Counted from the first letter of the stretch, positions 44,793 to 53,945 are shown. The stretch is DNA of 64,000 nucleotides from Agromyces atrinae (GCF_013407835.1 NZ_JACCBI010000001.1:1550001-1614000), one strand, 5' to 3'. Numbers and translations: made by a program. Notes: generated by a model not told the origin, from the sequence alone.

Positions 44793-45806
44793 TCAGTGGG
44801 CGAGCGCCCGGGCGGATTCGCGTTCGACGACGCGGTACTCCGCGAGGATCTCCCGCGGCGGCACAGCAGCCCCGCCGATGCGCTCGACGAGCGCTGCGAC
44901 GGCGCGCTCGGCGATCTCGCGACGCCCCGGGTCGACCGTGGTGAGGCTCGGCAGCGAGTAGCCGGCCTCGTCGAGGTCGTCGAACCCGATCACGGCGACG
45001 TCGTCGGGCACTCGTCGGCCGGATTCCTGCAGCACGCGCATGCCGCCCAGAGCGAGCGTGTCGTTGAGACCGAACACCGCGTCGAAGTCGACACCCCGCG
45101 AGAGCAGGTCGCGCATCGCGACGGCTCCGTTGGCGCGGTGCCACAACGTCGTCGCGGCGACGAGGTCGGCGTCGAAGGCGATGCCCGCGTCGTCGAGCGC
45201 ACGCCGGTAGCCGACGAGTCGGAGGCCCGCGGACCCGATCACTTCTCCCGGGTGGGCACCGAGCACGGCGATCCTCCGCCTGCCCGATGCGATGAGGTAC
45301 GCCGTCGCGGCACGCGCCGCTTCGACGTTGTGCATCGTCACGTGGTCGGTCGGACCACCGAAGATGCGCTCGCCGAGGAGCACGAGCGGGTACGGCACGC
45401 GCAACCGATCGGCGTCGTCCATCCCCATCCCCAGCGGACTGAAGAGCACGCCGTCGGTGAACTTCATGCGCGGGCTCGAGAGCACCTCGATCTCGCGCTC
45501 CCGATCGCCGTTCGTCTGCTCGATGAGCACGGCGAGACGCCGGGCCTCGGCGGCTCGGATGACGGCGTCGGCGAGTTCGGCGAAGTAACTGAGGCTCAGC
45601 TCGGGCACGACGAGGCCGATCGCCCCGGTGCGCCCCGAGCGCAGACTCCGGGCCGAGAGGTTCGGCTGATAGCCGAGTTCATCGACCGCGGCGAGCACAC
45701 GCGCACGAGTGGAGGCGGTGACGTTCGGGCTCTCGTTGACGACGTTCGACACGGTCTTGATCGAGACGCCCGCGAGCGAGGCGACGTCGTGGAGCGTGAC
45801 CGCCAT
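44793..45806 (-). CDS. LacI-family regulator (second paralogue)
   Basis: A 337-residue LacI repressor with helix-turn-helix TLHDVASLAGVSIKTVSNVVNESPNV and a complete sugar-binding domain. It closely resembles the protein at 37371-38453; the recognition helix SIKTVSNVVN is identical, so both may read the same operator. An operator copy sits in its own upstream region, indicating autoregulation. It is the likely controller of the permease-GH51 operon, with an arabinose-containing ligand as inducer. Confidence 0.92.
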   Translation of the reverse strand: MAVTLHDVASLAGVSIKTVSNVVNESPNVTASTRARVLAAVDELGYQPNLSARSLRSGRTGAIGLVVPELSLSYFAELADAVIRAAEARRLAVLIEQTNGDREREIEVLSSPRMKFTDGVLFSPLGMGMDDADRLRVPYPLVLLGERIFGGPTDHVTMHNVEAARAATAYLIASGRRRIAVLGAHPGEVIGSAGLRLVGYRRALDDAGIAFDADLVAATTLWHRANGAVAMRDLLSRGVDFDAVFGLNDTLALGGMRVLQESGRRVPDDVAVIGFDDLDEAGYSLPSLTTVDPGRREIAERAVAALVERIGGAAVPPREILAEYRVVERESARALAH

Positions 45807-45847
45807 GCCTCCCCCGTCCGAATCGAACCGACGCAGTCAGCCTATAT

Positions 45848-45860
45848 CACAACGTTGTAA
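45848..45860. promoter_or_regulatory. LacI operator upstream of the second lacI gene
   Basis: ACAACGTTGT core (45849-45858) in an AT-rich patch (TATATCACAACG), 42 bp before the lacI start. Same core as the sites at 41116 and 41263. Confidence 0.75.
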
Positions 45861-45893
45861 ATACGCGATGGAGAGGATCTCGCACCGACGACA

Positions 45894-46883
45894 TCACCGC
45901 GCCCGCCGCGCCACGACGCCGTCATCCGTACTCGCCACGACACGCGAGCCGCGCTCGAGACGGGCGACGATGTCGGCTCCGGCCGGGAGCGACGCTCGGA
46001 TGCGGCCGCCGCGGTCGAGGTCGATCTCGACGAGAGCCGCGGCGAGGTCGCGATCCACACGCACGACGGTACCCGGCCACCCGCCGCCCTCGTCGGTGTC
46101 GCGCAGCCGCACGGCATCCGCCGGGAAGCTCACGAACTCGTCGCCGTCGACGAAGCCCGTGCGACCGACGAGGCGCGCGACGTACCGACTCGCGGGGGCC
46201 GCGACGAGATCGGCGGCCGTGCCCTGTTGGCTCACCCGACCGTCTTCGATCACGACGATGCGATCGGCGAGGTTCAGGGCGTCGACGGGGTCGTGGGTCA
46301 CGACGATGCTCGTGCCGCCGTACGCGCGCATCGCCTCGGCCACACTCGCACGCACGTCGCCGCGCGTCTCGATGTCGAGGGCCGCGAGCGGTTCGTCGAG
46401 CAGGAGCAGCGCGGGCTCCGTCACGAGGGCGCGCGCGAGGGCGACGCGTTGCGCCTGTCCGCCCGAGAGGCGGCGCGGGCGCGACTCCCCGAACGCTGCG
46501 AGCCCGAGCCTCTCGAGCGCGACCTCGGCGGTGCGCCGGGCATCGGCTCGTGGGGTACCGCGGGCACGCAGTCCGAACGCGACGTTCTCGATGACGCTCA
46601 GGTGGGGAAAGAGCAGGTAGTCCTGGAACACGCACGCGACCTGGCGGTCCTGCGGGGGCAGTCGGATGCCGCGCTCGGGCGCTTCGACGACATCCCCGCC
46701 GATGATTACCGAGCCGCGGGCGACGGGAGTGAGCCCGGCCAACGCACGGAGCACTGTCGACTTGCCCGCACCGTTCGGGCCGAGGAGCGCCGTCACCGTG
46801 CCGGCCGCGACTTCGAAGCTCACGTCGGCCGTGAACGCTCCGCGCTCGATGCCGATGTCGACGGCGACTCCCGCGGCGCTCAC
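45894..46883 (-). CDS. modC: Molybdate ABC transporter ATP-binding protein
   Basis: A 329-residue ABC ATPase. Walker A GPNGAGKS is at residues 35-42, the Q loop is VFQDYLLFPHLSV, the signature is LSGGQAQRVALARAL, and Walker B is LLLLDEPLAALD with the switch HDP. After residue 240 follows a short TOBE-like domain, typical of ModC/CysA-type subunits. The GTG at 46883 overlaps the modB stop (GTGA). Completes the modABC operon, which supplies the molybdenum for NarG and the FdhF-like enzyme. Confidence 0.9.
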   Translation of the reverse strand: MSAAGVAVDIGIERGAFTADVSFEVAAGTVTALLGPNGAGKSTVLRALAGLTPVARGSVIIGGDVVEAPERGIRLPPQDRQVACVFQDYLLFPHLSVIENVAFGLRARGTPRADARRTAEVALERLGLAAFGESRPRRLSGGQAQRVALARALVTEPALLLLDEPLAALDIETRGDVRASVAEAMRAYGGTSIVVTHDPVDALNLADRIVVIEDGRVSQQGTAADLVAAPASRYVARLVGRTGFVDGDEFVSFPADAVRLRDTDEGGGWPGTVVRVDRDLAAALVEIDLDRGGRIRASLPAGADIVARLERGSRVVASTDDGVVARRAR

Positions 46884-47713
46884 GATGCACTCCCGCCGAC
46901 CCAGCGGCCGCGCAGAGCGACGAGGATCACGATGGAGACGAGCATGAGCAGGAGCGACAGCGCGATCGCGGCGTCGGGATCGTTCTGCATCGCGAGGTAT
47001 GCGGTGATGGGCATCGTGCGGGTGACCCCGGGAAGACTGCCGGCGAAGGTGATCGTGGCGCCGAACTCGCCGAGCGCCCGTGCGAAGGCGAGGACCGCCC
47101 CCGCGACGATCCCGGGGGCGACGAGAGGAACGGTGACGCGGCGGAACGTGTACCAGCGCGACGCTCCGAGCGTCGCCGCGGCGTCGTCGAGCCGGCGATC
47201 GGCACCGGCGAGCGCGCCCTCGACAGCCATCACGAGGAAGGGCAGCGCGACGAAGGTCTGGGCGATGACGACGGCGACCGTCGTGAACGGGATCGTGACG
47301 CCCGCGACCTCGGCGAGCGGGGCTCCGAGGAGACCGCGGCGCCCGAGGAGGAGCAAGAGGGCGACACCGCCGACGACGGGGGGCAGCACGAGCGGCACGA
47401 GCACGAACGCGCGGATGACGCGATGCCAGGCGTCGTGACCGGCGTCGGAGAGGGCGACGAGGCACCACGCGAGCGGGATGCCGAGGATGATGCAGAGCAC
47501 CGTCGCGCTGCCCGCCGAGAGGAGCGAGAGCCCGAGCGATTCGGCGACCGCCGGTTGTCCGAGGATCGTGCCGAGATCCGCCCACGGCGCCCGGACGAGC
47601 AGGGCGACGAGCGGCAGGACGAGGAAGAGCACCGCGACGACCGCGAGCGGAACGAGGGCGCGCGGCGGCCCCACTCGTTCCGTTCGCAGGGCGGCGCGGT
47701 GCTCGCGACTCAC
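46880..47713 (-). CDS. modB: Molybdate ABC transporter permease
   Basis: A 277-residue ModB/CysT-type permease with five to six membrane helices and the EAA loop DDAAATLGASRWYTFRRVTVPLVAPGIVAGAVLAFARALGEFGATITFAG, a ModB hallmark. The GTG start overlaps the modA stop (GTGA) and its stop overlaps modC, so all three subunits are translated as a chain. Confidence 0.93.
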   Translation of the reverse strand: MSREHRAALRTERVGPPRALVPLAVVAVLFLVLPLVALLVRAPWADLGTILGQPAVAESLGLSLLSAGSATVLCIILGIPLAWCLVALSDAGHDAWHRVIRAFVLVPLVLPPVVGGVALLLLLGRRGLLGAPLAEVAGVTIPFTTVAVVIAQTFVALPFLVMAVEGALAGADRRLDDAAATLGASRWYTFRRVTVPLVAPGIVAGAVLAFARALGEFGATITFAGSLPGVTRTMPITAYLAMQNDPDAAIALSLLLMLVSIVILVALRGRWVGGSAS

Positions 47714-48495
47714 GGTGCCGAGAACCCTGCGGCTCCGAGCACCTCGGCGCCGCGCTCACCGCGGACGAACGCGATGAAGGCGTCGGCGGCGTCAGGGGTC
47801 GGGCTCTCGGTGAGGCGCACGATCGGGTAGTCGTTGATGGCGCCCTCGGCTTCGGCGAACTCGATGCCCTCGACCTCGTCGCCCGCGGCGAGCACGTCGG
47901 TGCGGTAGACGAGTGCTGCGTCGACCTCGCCGAGACGCACCTTCGTGAGCGCGGCCTTGACGTCTTGCTCGAGCGTGTCGGGGGCCGGGGTCAGACCGGC
48001 GGCCGCGAAGACCTTCTCGCTCGCGGCACCGCACGGTACCTCGGGGGCGCAGAGCGCGATCGTGCGCGACTCGTCGGTGAAGTCGGTCAGACCCTCGACG
48101 CCGCCGGGGTTGCCCGCGGGTACCGCGATCTCGAGCATGTTCGTCACGAAGACCTCGGGCTCACCGGCCGCGTCTCCCGCATCGACGACCGTCTGCATCG
48201 TCGCGGGGCTCGCAGCGGCGAAGACGTCGGCGGGGGCGCCGCTCGTGATCTGTTCGGCGAGCGCCGAGCTGCCTCCGAAGTTGAGGGTGACGGTCACACC
48301 CGGGTGCTCGGCCTCGAAATCTGCGGCGAGCTCCTCGAACGAACCGGTGAGCGACGCCGCGGCGAAGACGATGACCTCGCCGCTCAGAGCGTCAGCGGTC
48401 GCCGTGGGCGCGGTGGTCGCAGCAGGCTCGGCCGACTGGCATCCCGTGAGGAGGAGCAGAGCGGCGGCGCCGACGGCGATGATCGACTTACGCAT
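47710..48495 (-). CDS. modA: Molybdate-binding lipoprotein
   Basis: A 261-residue periplasmic-type binding protein anchored by a lipobox (LLLTGC, Cys19). The ModA oxyanion-binding segments are visible: VFAAASLTGSFEELAADFE, LNFGGSSALAEQI, GAPADVFAAAS and the ALVYRTDVLAAGDEV stretch. ATG 48495 lies within the end of the upstream regulator gene (8-bp overlap), so regulator and transporter share one transcript. Confidence 0.93.
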   Translation of the reverse strand: MRKSIIAVGAAALLLLTGCQSAEPAATTAPTATADALSGEVIVFAAASLTGSFEELAADFEAEHPGVTVTLNFGGSSALAEQITSGAPADVFAAASPATMQTVVDAGDAAGEPEVFVTNMLEIAVPAGNPGGVEGLTDFTDESRTIALCAPEVPCGAASEKVFAAAGLTPAPDTLEQDVKAALTKVRLGEVDAALVYRTDVLAAGDEVEGIEFAEAEGAINDYPIVRLTESPTPDAADAFIAFVRGERGAEVLGAAGFSAP

Positions 48496-48931
48496 GGGCG
48501 GAGGAGTCCCTTCCGAAGGCAGAAGCGGGCGCTTCAATGCCGAGGTTCGTGGCCTTGACGCTCGCGACCACGAGACTGCCGACGTCGAGGTCGAGCTCGT
48601 CGGCGGCTTCGCGGCTGATGAGGGAGACGAGACGGAACGGTCCGGCCTGCACATCGACCTGCGCCATGACGGTGTCGCGCACGATCGCCGTCACGATGCC
48701 GTGCAGACGATTGCGGGCGGATGCCGGAGGGAGACCGCCGAGCTCATCGGCGCGATGAGTGGTCGCCACCTCGCGAGCGAGCGATGCGAGCTCGACTCCG
48801 TCGATCGCCTTCACGCCGTCGGCGCCGGTATCGATGCGCACGCGGCCGGCGGCGGCCCAGCGGCGGATGGTGTCGTCGCTCACTCCGATGAGTGCAGCGG
48901 CGTCGGAGACGCGGTAGGTGCGGGAAGCCAT
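48488..48931 (-). CDS. MerR/excisionase-type HTH regulator with TOBE domain
   Basis: A 147-residue protein. Residues 5-60 are a MerR/excisionase-like helix-turn-helix (YRVSDAAALIGVSDDTIRRWAAAGRVRI) and residues 75-135 a molybdate-binding TOBE/Mop domain (RNRLHGIVTAIVRDTVMAQVDVQAGPFRLVSLISREAADELDLDVGSLVVASVKATNLGI). This is an actinobacterial alternative to ModE. It leads the mod operon and probably represses it when molybdate is bound. ATG 48931 is preferred over the upstream in-frame start. Confidence 0.88.
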   Translation of the reverse strand: MASRTYRVSDAAALIGVSDDTIRRWAAAGRVRIDTGADGVKAIDGVELASLAREVATTHRADELGGLPPASARNRLHGIVTAIVRDTVMAQVDVQAGPFRLVSLISREAADELDLDVGSLVVASVKATNLGIEAPASAFGRDSSAHA

Positions 48932-48942
48932 AGGCCCATCAT

Positions 48943-48956
48943 TCCGCATATGCGGA
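48943..48956. promoter_or_regulatory. Palindromic operator upstream of the mod operon
   Basis: TCCGCATATGCGGA is a perfect 14-bp palindrome 12 bp before the regulator start. Its position makes it the natural target of the TOBE regulator. The remaining divergent space (48957-49219) shows no other clear signal. Confidence 0.6.
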
Positions 48957-49219
48957 TATTTTCGTCGAGATAAGCCGTGACTATGGCATCACATACTCTT
49001 CACAGCCGTGTTCGCGTCTCGGTGAAGTCGACCTCCTGAACACCGTTCGTTGACTCGCGCGAAGGCCGAGGTCTACCGTGAGGCTCACGGCCCCGGCCGT
49101 ATCTGCTCGCAGATTCCCTCCCCGCCACCGACGTCGGGACAGCGATCGACGAGGCGCATTCGTCGCGCCTCTCGATCGCTCCGACGCCGGTGGGCACCCC
49201 TTGACGCGATGGAGCGACC

Positions 49220-49843
49220 ATGGGAAATGTCGGATTGTTGTACGTCGGAGCGGTTCTCTTCCTGAACGGGCTCATGCTCCTCGGAATCGTCGGCGGTCGC
49301 CCGGCCGCGGTGCTCAACTTCTTCGTCGGCGGGATGCAGGTGATCTTTCCCACGATCGTCCTCGCGCAGTCGGGGAACGATCCGTCCGTCGTGCTCGGCG
49401 CCGCCGGCATCTACCTGTTCGGCTTCACCTACCTCTACGTCGCGATCAACCAGTGGACGGGAATCGGCGGCGAGGGCCTCGGCTGGTTCTCGCTCTTCGT
49501 CGCGATCTCGGCCGTCACCATCGGCCTCATCAACTTCGTCATCGGCGACCCCGTGTTCGGGGTGATCTGGCTCCTGTGGGCCGTGCTCTGGTCGCTCTTC
49601 TTCCTGCTCCTCGCGCGCGGATGGGCCGGCATCCAGCGCCTGACCGGCTGGTTCACGATCTTCCTGTCGTTCCTCACCGGCACGATCCCGGCGTTCCTGC
49701 TGCTCACGGGCACGTTCGAGAGCACGCCGCTCGGGGCGATCGTCGTCGCGGTCGTCGGCATCCTCTCGCTCGTCGTAGCCGTCGCACTCGGACGACGCCC
49801 CGCTCCCGTGCGAGCGTCCGAACCGACATCCGCCCCCGCCTGA
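49220..49843 (+). CDS. AmiS/UreI-family amide or urea channel
   Basis: A 207-residue membrane protein with six to seven helices of the AmiS/UreI family, proton-gated or open channels for urea and short-chain amides. MGNVGLLYVGAVLFLNGLMLLG and YLFGFTYLYVAINQWTGIGGEGLGWFSLFVAI are characteristic. RBS GGAG precedes ATG 49220. It precedes FmdB and formamidase, so it probably admits formamide (or another amide) for hydrolysis. Confidence 0.9.
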   Translation: MGNVGLLYVGAVLFLNGLMLLGIVGGRPAAVLNFFVGGMQVIFPTIVLAQSGNDPSVVLGAAGIYLFGFTYLYVAINQWTGIGGEGLGWFSLFVAISAVTIGLINFVIGDPVFGVIWLLWAVLWSLFFLLLARGWAGIQRLTGWFTIFLSFLTGTIPAFLLLTGTFESTPLGAIVVAVVGILSLVVAVALGRRPAPVRASEPTSAPA

Positions 49844-49874
49844 TCCGTCGCACTCACCGACCGAGGAGAACCAC

Positions 49875-50165
49875 ATGCCCCGCTACGAGTTCCGCTGCAC
49901 GGCAGGCCACACCTTCGACGCGATCTACGCCATGGCCGACGTGCCCGACCGGAGCCCGTGCACCGAGTGCGGAGCGGATGCCTCCCGCCGACCGACGGCG
50001 CCGCACCTCGGCCGCACGGGGAGCGCGGCGTTCGGCCTCATCGACCGGGCCGCCCGCAGCGCTGACGCCCCCGAGGTCGTCTCGGGAGCGATCCCCGGCG
50101 CCTCGTCCCGTCGCCCCACGCGCTACACCGACAACCCGGCGCATCAGAAACTGCCGCGCCTCTGA
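49875..50165 (+). CDS. fmdB: FmdB-family zinc-ribbon protein
   Basis: A 96-residue protein beginning MPRYEFRCTAGHTFDAIYAM, with CTECG further on; a zinc-ribbon of the FmdB type in which one usual Cys is replaced (C8, then H12, C32, C35). FmdB proteins accompany amidase genes and are suggested regulators. RBS GAGGAGA. Lies between the channel and formamidase genes. Confidence 0.85.
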   Translation: MPRYEFRCTAGHTFDAIYAMADVPDRSPCTECGADASRRPTAPHLGRTGSAAFGLIDRAARSADAPEVVSGAIPGASSRRPTRYTDNPAHQKLPRL

Positions 50166-50203
50166 CCTCTGCCCACCCATCGCTCACGATCAAAGGAGAT
50201 CCC

Positions 50204-51460
50204 ATGCCCGACGTCCTGTTCCCCCTGGACTCGTCGAAGAAATTCGAAGATCAGGAGAAAGTCGGCCACAACCGATGGCATCCGGAGATTCCGCCCGTCG
50301 CGACGGTGAAGCCGGGCGAGTCGTTCCGTGTCGACTGTCGCGAGTGGTTCGACGGCGCGATCGTCAACGACGACTCCGCCGACGACATCCTGAACGCACC
50401 GCTGCTGACCGTCCACAAGCTGAGCGGCCCGTTCCGCATCGAGGGCGCGAAGCCCGGCGACCTGCTCATCGTCGACATCCTCGACGTCGGCCCGATCCCG
50501 CAGGAGGACAGCGGCCCTCTCGCTGGTCAGGGCTGGGGCTACACGGGCATCTTCGCCCGCAACAACGGCGGCGGCTTCCTCACCGAACAGTTCCCCGACG
50601 CGTACAAGGCGATCTGGGACTTCACCGGCCAGGTCGCGACCTCACGCCACGTGCCGAACGTCTCGTTCGCGGGCCTCATCCACCCGGGTCTCATGGGCAC
50701 CGCTCCCTCGGCCGAACTGCTCGCGAAGTGGAACAAGCGCGAGGGCGACCTCATCGCGACCGACCCGAATCGCGTGCCGCCGCTCGCCCTGCCGCCGGAG
50801 CCGCGCGAAGCCGTACTGGGCTCCCTCGCGGCATCCGACTACGACCGCGTCGCGGGTGAAGCGGCGCGCACCGCTCCCCCGCGCGAGAACGGCGGAAACC
50901 AGGACATCAAGAACCTGTCGAAGGGTTCGCGCGTGTTCTACCCCGTCTTCGTCGACGGCGCGAACCTCTCGCTCGGCGACCTGCACTTCTCACAGGGCGA
51001 CGGCGAGATCACGTTCTGCGGAGCGATCGAGATGGGCGGGTTCATCGACCTGCACGTCGACGTCATCCCCGGCGGCATGGAGACCTACGGCGTTCACGAG
51101 AACGCGATCTTCGTGCCCGGCACGGTCGACCCGCGCTTCAGCGAGTGGATCGCGTTCTCGGGCACCTCGGTCACCCTCGACGGCGAGCAGCGCTACCTCG
51201 ACTCGCACCTGTCGTACCAGCGGGCATGCCTGCACGCGATCGACTACCTAACCAAGTTCGGCTACGCCCCGGAGCAGGCCTACCTCTTGCTCGGTGCGGC
51301 TCCGATCGAGGGCAGGCTCTCGGGCGTCGTCGACATCCCGAACTCGTGCTCGACGGTCTACATCCCGACGGCGATCTTCGACTTCGACGTGCGACCGTCG
51401 GCGTCGGGTCCGTTCCAGGTCGACCCGGGAATGGGGGCGCCGCACGCGTCGAACCGCTAG
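50204..51460 (+). CDS. fmdA: Formamidase
   Basis: A 418-residue acetamidase/formamidase-family enzyme hydrolysing formamide to formate and ammonia. Family segments are ILNAPLLTVHKLSGPFRIEGAKPGDLLIVDILDV, GWGYTGIFARNNGGGFL, FAGLIHPGLMGTAPS, ENGGNQDIKNLSKGSRVFYPVFVDGANLSLGDLHFSQGDGEI and the C-terminal YLLLGAAPIEGRLSGVVDIPN. It has a strong site (AAAGGAGA). Converges on the formate dehydrogenase-like gene, which may use its formate. Confidence 0.95.
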   Translation: MPDVLFPLDSSKKFEDQEKVGHNRWHPEIPPVATVKPGESFRVDCREWFDGAIVNDDSADDILNAPLLTVHKLSGPFRIEGAKPGDLLIVDILDVGPIPQEDSGPLAGQGWGYTGIFARNNGGGFLTEQFPDAYKAIWDFTGQVATSRHVPNVSFAGLIHPGLMGTAPSAELLAKWNKREGDLIATDPNRVPPLALPPEPREAVLGSLAASDYDRVAGEAARTAPPRENGGNQDIKNLSKGSRVFYPVFVDGANLSLGDLHFSQGDGEITFCGAIEMGGFIDLHVDVIPGGMETYGVHENAIFVPGTVDPRFSEWIAFSGTSVTLDGEQRYLDSHLSYQRACLHAIDYLTKFGYAPEQAYLLLGAAPIEGRLSGVVDIPNSCSTVYIPTAIFDFDVRPSASGPFQVDPGMGAPHASNR

Positions 51461-51470
51461 GTCACTCGTA

Positions 51471-51550
51471 CGCGGATGCTGCCGATCGCCGCGACACCCC
51501 GCCCGCGTCATCCGACGCGCCGGGCGGGTGCCGGAATCGCAGCATCCGCG
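51471..51550. repeat. PR2 palindromic repeat, copy 3
   Basis: Arms CGCGGATGCTGC and GCAGCATCCGCG (12 bp perfect) enclose 56 bp, with an inner CACCCCGCCCG/CGGGCGGGTG stem. It lies 10 bp after the formamidase stop in the convergent space and may act as a bidirectional terminator. Confidence 0.85.
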
Positions 51551-51590
51551 CACGTGTGCGGCGGGGGGATGACGGTCGGGGGGATGACGG

Positions 51591-53918
51591 TCAGACCGTC
51601 ACGGGGCGGCCCGTCGCCGCGGGGGTCGAGCTCGGCTCGAGGCGGATGACGACGGACTTCGACACCGGGGTGTTTGAGCCCTCGGCGACCGACTCGAGCG
51701 GGATGAGCGCGTTGGCCTCGGGGAAGTACGCGGCGGCGCAGCCCCGCGCGGTCGGGAACGCGACGATGCGGTAGCCGCGCAGCACCCGGTCGGGCTCGCC
51801 CGGCCATTCGCTGAAGACGTCGACCGTCTGTCCGTCGGCGAGGCCGAGCTCGGTGAGGTCGTCGGGGTTCACGAAGACGACGAAGCGGCCCTTCTTGATG
51901 CCGCGGTACCGGTCGTTGAGGCTGTACATCGTCGTGTTGAACTGGTCGTGCGAGCGCACGGTCTGCAGCAGCAGTCGGCCCGCCGGGCGCTCGATCGTCT
52001 CGCGCTCGTTGACCGTGATGACAGCCTTGCCGCTCGGCGTGATGAACGTGCGGCTGTCGCGCGGCGGGTGCGGCAGGATGAAGCCCTCGGGCAGACGCAC
52101 CTTCGCGTTGTAGTCGTCACAACCGGGCACGACGCGTGCGATCGACTCGCGGATGAGGTCGTAGTCGCGCTCGAATCCCTCCCAGTCGATCGCCGGGCCG
52201 CGGTCGCCGAGCACGGCGCGCGCGGTGCGGCAGATGATCGCGACGTCGGAGAGCAGCCCCTCGGCGACCGGTTCGACCTGACCCGCCGACGCGTGCACCG
52301 AGCACACCGAGTCCTCGACGGTGCCGAACTGCGGGCCGGTCGCCTGACGGTCGATCTCGGTGCGACCGAGCGTCGGCAGGATGAGCGCCTCCTCACCCGT
52401 CACGACGTGCGAGCGGTTGAGCTTCGTCGAGACCTGCACGGTGAGCTTCGTACCGCGCATCGCGGCTTCGACGTGGTTCGAGTCGGAGATCGCCGCGACG
52501 AGGTTGCCGCCGAGACCGAACCACACGTCGATGTCGCCCGCGGCCGTCGCGCGCACCGCGTCGACCGAGTCGAGCCCGTGGGGCCGGGGCGGCTCGAACG
52601 AGAACTCCCGGCCGAGGGCGTCGAGGAACGAGTCCGGCATCTGCTCCCAGATGCCCATCGTGCGGTCGCCCTGCACGTTCGAGTGGCCGCGGATCGGCGA
52701 GGCTCCCGCACCGGGTCGCCCGATGTTCCCGCGGAGGAACAGGAGGTTCATGACCTCGCGGATCGTCGGCACGGCCTTCTTGTGCTGGGTGAGCCCCATC
52801 GCCCACGTGATGATGACCCGATCGGCTCGGATGTACCGCTCGGCGAGCTCGTCGATGTCGGCGCTCGACAGACCCGTCGCGGCGAGCACGTCGGCCTCGT
52901 CGAGCGTCTCGAGGTGCTCGGCGAACGCCTCGAAGCCCGCCGTGTACCGGTCGAGGAAGTCGTGGTCGAGCACGGTGCCGGGCTTCGCAGCCTCGGCGGC
53001 GAGCACGCGCTTCGCGACGGCCTGCAGCAGGTGCAGGTCGCCGCCGAGACGGATGTGCAGGAACTGGTCGGCGATCTCGGTGCCCCGACCGAGGATGCCG
53101 CGCACGTGCTGCGGGTTCTTGTATCGGATGAGCCCGGCCTCGGGCAGGGCGTTGACCGCGACGACCGAGCCGCCGTTGCGCTTGCACTCCTCGAGCGCCG
53201 TGAGCATGCGCGGGTGGTTCGTGCCCGGGTTCTGACCCATGACGATGATGAGGTCGGCCTCGCCGAAGTCGTCGTAGTGCACGGTCGACTTGCCGACGCC
53301 GATCGTCTCGACCATCGCGACACCCGTCGACTCGTGGCACATGTTCGAGCAGTCGGGCAGGTTGTTCGTGCCGAACGCGCGCACGAACAGCTGATAGAGG
53401 AACGCGGGCTCGTTCATGATCTTGCCGCTCGTGTAGAACGCGGCGCGATCGGGCGATTCGAGGGCGTTCAAGTGCCGGGCGATGACCTCGAACGCGTCAT
53501 CCCACCCGATCGGTTCGTAGTGGTCGCTGCCCGCGCGCTTGTAGACGGGCTCGACGAGGCGGCCCTGCATGCCGAGCCAGTACTCCGACTTGTCGTCGAG
53601 GCTCGAGAGGGAGTGCTCCTCCCAGAACGCGCTCGGCACGGTCGTCGGCGTCGCCTCCCACGTGACGGCCTTGATGCCGTTCTCGCAGAACTCGAAGGGG
53701 CTGCGCTTCGTGGGGTCGGCCCACGCGCAGCTCGGACAGTCGTACCCGCCCGTGTGGTTGATCGTCGACGCGAGTTTGAGCGTGCGCGCCGGCCCCATCT
53801 CGGTGAAGGCGGGAACCATCGAGTGCAGGATCGCGGGCGGGCCCACGGCCCAGTCCTTCGCGGGTGACACATCGATCTTCGCGTCGGTGAAATCCTCGGC
53901 GAGCGGCTTGTCGGCCAT
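51591..53918 (-). CDS. FdhF/YdeP-family molybdopterin oxidoreductase (formate dehydrogenase alpha-like)
   Basis: A 775-residue bis-MGD enzyme of the FdhF/YdeP (TIGR01701) group. C61, C64 and C78 (CPSCAW, FCENG) are the iron-sulfur-side cysteines. SNMCHESTG carries Cys194, the likely molybdenum ligand, and the MGD-binding TLGRTEIDRQATGPQ and C-terminal HDQFNTTMYSLNDRYRGI regions are complete. Members have been linked to formate oxidation or acid resistance; with fdhD upstream and formamidase beside it, formate is the best guess. RBS AAGGAGA at 53918. Confidence 0.88.
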   Translation of the reverse strand: MADKPLAEDFTDAKIDVSPAKDWAVGPPAILHSMVPAFTEMGPARTLKLASTINHTGGYDCPSCAWADPTKRSPFEFCENGIKAVTWEATPTTVPSAFWEEHSLSSLDDKSEYWLGMQGRLVEPVYKRAGSDHYEPIGWDDAFEVIARHLNALESPDRAAFYTSGKIMNEPAFLYQLFVRAFGTNNLPDCSNMCHESTGVAMVETIGVGKSTVHYDDFGEADLIIVMGQNPGTNHPRMLTALEECKRNGGSVVAVNALPEAGLIRYKNPQHVRGILGRGTEIADQFLHIRLGGDLHLLQAVAKRVLAAEAAKPGTVLDHDFLDRYTAGFEAFAEHLETLDEADVLAATGLSSADIDELAERYIRADRVIITWAMGLTQHKKAVPTIREVMNLLFLRGNIGRPGAGASPIRGHSNVQGDRTMGIWEQMPDSFLDALGREFSFEPPRPHGLDSVDAVRATAAGDIDVWFGLGGNLVAAISDSNHVEAAMRGTKLTVQVSTKLNRSHVVTGEEALILPTLGRTEIDRQATGPQFGTVEDSVCSVHASAGQVEPVAEGLLSDVAIICRTARAVLGDRGPAIDWEGFERDYDLIRESIARVVPGCDDYNAKVRLPEGFILPHPPRDSRTFITPSGKAVITVNERETIERPAGRLLLQTVRSHDQFNTTMYSLNDRYRGIKKGRFVVFVNPDDLTELGLADGQTVDVFSEWPGEPDRVLRGYRIVAFPTARGCAAAYFPEANALIPLESVAEGSNTPVSKSVVIRLEPSSTPAATGRPVTV

Positions 53919-53945
53919 GCGGTCTCCTTCGACGTCGAACGGTGA

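Noticed and set aside
46884..47759. An N-terminal extension of modC over modB
   Set aside because: Arg-rich composition and overlap with the well-supported modB; the GTGA overlap marks the true start at 46883.
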